46,177 bases of DNA. Origin: Synechococcus sp. AG-673-F03 (GTDB lineage: Bacteria > Cyanobacteriota > Cyanobacteriia > PCC-6307 > Cyanobiaceae). Every line of letters begins with the position of its first letter. The first letter of the stretch is position 1. The notes under the pieces were generated by a model that was given only the letters and a program-made list of their open reading frames with translations, searched no databases and had not been told where the DNA came from. A program made the translations under genes and the position numbers. Positions 44,391 to 46,177 of the stretch are shown here, in pieces. The stretch covers positions 28,125 through 74,301 of the forward strand of contig QCTJ01000008.1 in assembly GCA_003211205.1 (NCBI GenBank). Reading direction: 5' to 3'.

Positions 44391-44948
44391 TCAGTTCTCC
44401 GCCTGAACACTCCTGAGGAAAACGCCTTCTTCTCCATCAATATCCAAGAGCCTGAGCTCGATGGTTTCGCTCCGCCGCGTGGGAACGGATCGACCGCAGA
44501 AGTCAGGCTGAATCGGCAGCTCCCGATGGCCGCGGTCCACCATCACCAGCAGCATTACCCTGCGGGGCCGTCCCCAGGCCTGGATCGCTTCCAGCGCAGC
44601 ACGCACGGTACGGCCGGTGAAAATCACGTCATCGACCAACAGCACATCACGTCCTTCGACACTCACTGGCAGCTCTGTTGCCAGCACAGGCCTCATAGCC
44701 ACTCGCTCGAGATCATCGCGATGGAAGGTCGGATCGAGGGTGCCCTTGGCAATCGCCTGACCGCTCTGCTCTTGAAGGAATCGCGCCAGCACTGATGACA
44801 ATTGAACGCCACGGGTAGGAATTCCCAGCAGCAGCAACTGCTCGACCTCTCCCACGCATTCAAGAACCTGTGAAGCCAGGCGCGAAAGTGTTCTGCCGAC
44901 GTCCTCGGCTGAAAGGATCTCGATCCGCTCACTGTTCCCAGACGTCAC
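44391..44948 (-). CDS. pyrR: PyrR bifunctional regulator/uracil phosphoribosyltransferase
   Basis: A 185-residue type I phosphoribosyltransferase-fold protein. The PRPP loop is VEGRDVLLVDDVIFTGRTVR, with LLLLGIPTRGVQLSSVLA near the N-terminus and VMLLVMVDRGHRELPIQPDF after it. PyrR in Bacillus binds leader RNA to attenuate pyrimidine genes and also makes UMP from uracil. The ATG at 44948 is used. A hairpin followed by four T residues (45006-45025) lies about 58 bases upstream in its leader. It converges with the membrane-anchored gene and diverges from gpmI. Confidence 0.94.
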   Translation of the reverse strand: MTSGNSERIEILSAEDVGRTLSRLASQVLECVGEVEQLLLLGIPTRGVQLSSVLARFLQEQSGQAIAKGTLDPTFHRDDLERVAMRPVLATELPVSVEGRDVLLVDDVIFTGRTVRAALEAIQAWGRPRRVMLLVMVDRGHRELPIQPDFCGRSVPTRRSETIELRLLDIDGEEGVFLRSVQAEN

Positions 44949-45005
44949 TATGACCGATGAAGTGAGATAGATGACTGTATGTCGGATATCACCTGCCAGA
45001 TCCGC

Positions 45006-45025
45006 AAAAGCTGACCATCGTCAGC
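45006..45025 (-). promoter_or_regulatory. Hairpin with T-tract in the pyrR leader
   Basis: On the minus strand a perfect 6-bp stem (45025-45020 with 45015-45010, 4-base loop) is followed by TTTT (45009-45006). It lies upstream of pyrR, so it resembles a small intrinsic terminator or attenuator in the leader. The stem is short and the T-run modest, and no PyrR-binding loop could be confirmed. It would also lie in the region upstream of gpmI. Confidence 0.4.
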
Positions 45026-45100
45026 AAAGGAGTTCACCAGGGGCGGGATCCGGGGGTAACTTGTGAATCTAGAGAAGACCTTAAGAACGGATAGAGCTGA

Positions 45101-46177
45101 GTGAACGTTGCCGATCGCCATACAGGACGACCAAGCAGGGAGCGATCGATTGCTCCCGTTGTTCTGGCGATCCTGGACGGGTGGGGCGAGCGCAGCGATG
45201 CCAATCACAACGCCATCCGAGCCGCCAGTACTCCCGTCATCGATGCGCTGCGTCACGCCTACCCCCAGACGCTGATTGAGGCAAGCGGCGCCTATGTGGG
45301 ATTGCCCGATGGACAAATGGGCAATTCCGAGGTCGGGCATCTCACCATCGGCGCGGGCAGGATCATCCGCCAGGAACTCGTGCGGATTGGCGACACGGTG
45401 CGCGACAACCAATTGCGTGCCGTTCCGAAACTGCATGAACTGGGCGAACGTCTGCGTGCAAGCAACGGCACGCTTCACCTACTAGGCCTCTGCTCGGACG
45501 GTGGCGTGCACAGCCACGTGGATCACCTGTGCGGACTGCTGCGGTGGGCAGCCGACGAAGACCTGAAACACGTTGCGATCCATGCGATCACCGATGGACG
45601 GGACACCCCCACGCAGAGTGCTCCGATCTACTTGAAGCAGGTTGAGGACACCATCCAGTCCTGTGGAGTGGGTGAAATCGCCAGCATCTGTGGCCGTTAC
45701 TGGGCGATGGACCGAGACCGGCGCTGGGAGCGCACAGCCCGCGCCCATGAACTGCTCACCTCCCCTGAGGTTCCGGTGAGCGAGCTATCGGCGGCTGAAG
45801 TGCTGCAAGCCAGCTACGACGGCGGCACCACCGATGAATTCGTGGAACCGACGCGTCTACAAGCAACCCATCTGAACGATGGCGATGCCCTGCTGATGTT
45901 CAATTTCAGACCCGACAGGGCCCGCCAAATCATTCAGTGCCTGGCGAGGAACGACTTCGCCGATTTCGAACTCCCCAATCAGCCTCAGCTGGACGTGGTC
46001 ACGTTCACGCAGTACGAAGCCGGTCTGCCTGTGGAAGTGGTCTTTCCACCCGAGTCCCTTGATGACCTGCTGGGTCAGGTTGTGGCATCAAGCGGACTGC
46101 GCCAGTACCGAACGGCGGAGACAGAGAAATACCCCCATGTCACCTATTTCATGAATGGTGGCGTTGAGCAGCCTCTG
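45101..46177 (+). CDS. gpmI: 2,3-bisphosphoglycerate-independent phosphoglycerate mutase, 5' part
   Basis: The first 359 codons of a ~540-residue cofactor-independent mutase that interconverts 3- and 2-phosphoglycerate in glycolysis; the 3' end is outside the window. [10 protein letters not shown] (metal-binding Asp26) and [20 protein letters not shown] (phosphoryl-accepting Ser76) are diagnostic. [12 protein letters not shown] and [14 protein letters not shown] follow as expected, as does [11 protein letters not shown]. The GTG at 45101 is preferred; the N-terminus has ~16 polar residues before the fold begins. It is divergent from pyrR, with 152 bases between the starts. Confidence 0.96.
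   Translation, partial: MNVADRHTGRPSRERSIAPVVLAILDGWGERSDANHNAIRAASTPVIDALRHAYPQTLIEASGAYVGLPDGQMGNSEVGHLTIGAGRIIRQELVRIGDTVRDNQLRAVPKLHELGERLRASNGTLHLLGLCSDGGVHSHVDHLCGLLRWAADEDLKHVAIHAITDGRDTPTQSAPIYLKQVEDTIQSCGVGEIASICGRYWAMDRDRRWERTARAHELLTSPEVPVSELSAAEVLQASYDGGTTDEFVEPTRLQATHLNDGDALLMFNFRPDRARQIIQCLARNDFADFELPNQPQLDVVTFTQYEAGLPVEVVFPPESLDDLLGQVVASSGLRQYRTAETEKYPHVTYFMNGGVEQPL

Noticed and set aside
1-46177. CRISPR arrays, insertion sequences, prophage or integron
   Set aside because: No regularly spaced repeats, transposase, integrase or phage structural genes were seen in either strand.

Overview
The window is about 46 kb of GC-rich, densely packed chromosome from a marine picocyanobacterium of the Synechococcus/Cyanobium type. 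The markers are PsbV (cytochrome c550), a plant-type ferredoxin, the NblS sensor kinase, a full kaiABC cluster with a full-length kaiA (which argues against Prochlorococcus), a photosystem II S4-domain protein, and several small families restricted to cyanobacteria (DUF1825, DUF1818, DUF2811). No insertion sequence, prophage, rRNA or CRISPR array was seen. The one clearly accessory element is a small toxin-antitoxin module near the left end.

Layout. 1-2.4 kb: the 5' end of pyrF, an opposite-strand Phd/VapC-type toxin-antitoxin pair, tyrS and a DUF1825 gene. 2.5-6.5 kb: a LuxR-type regulator, a helix-hairpin-helix protein, a GIY-YIG nuclease-like protein, leucyl aminopeptidase pepA and two small proteins. 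6.7-14.7 kb: one long minus-strand run (hypothetical, purC, bamA/Omp85, lpxC, fabZ, lpxA, lpxB, exported msrA), which is an outer-membrane and lipid A assembly block. 14.8-22 kb: purD and nblS converge with kaiC-kaiB-kaiA; rplU-rpmA diverge from kaiA. 22-25 kb: a DUF2127 membrane protein, a methyltransferase, truB and a YebC-family gene. 25-31 kb: minus-strand spoIID-like, nagB and 5-oxoprolinase genes linked by TTGA overlaps, then rnz on the plus strand. 32-37.5 kb: psbV, a Cys-rich small protein, petF, prmA, serA, a membrane protein and the S4-domain protein. 37.5-46.2 kb: tRNA-Val(GAC), murD, an EVE protein, a membrane protein, DUF2811, DUF1818, rpoZ, a 94-residue protein, an Hsp70-like gene with a membrane-anchored partner, pyrR, and gpmI running off the right edge.

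Much of the coding is translationally coupled: ATGA, GTGA, TTGA or TGATG junctions join kaiA/kaiB, lpxA/lpxB, bamA/lpxC, hypothetical/purC, serA/prmA, DUF1818/rpoZ and others. Several convergent genes overlap at their 3' ends.

The most interesting points are: (1) a GIY-YIG nuclease-like protein whose N-terminal tail carries three QxxLF peptides resembling beta-sliding-clamp binding motifs, encoded directly after a double helix-hairpin-helix protein; (2) a strong nested hairpin just upstream of rplU; (3) an intergenic region of about 300 bp with a perfect 13-bp inverted repeat containing two DnaA-box-like 9-mers plus two smaller inverted repeats; (4) a divergent Hsp70 paired with a membrane-anchored protein; (5) hairpins at pyrR and petF. 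All functions are read from sequence alone; no database search was possible.
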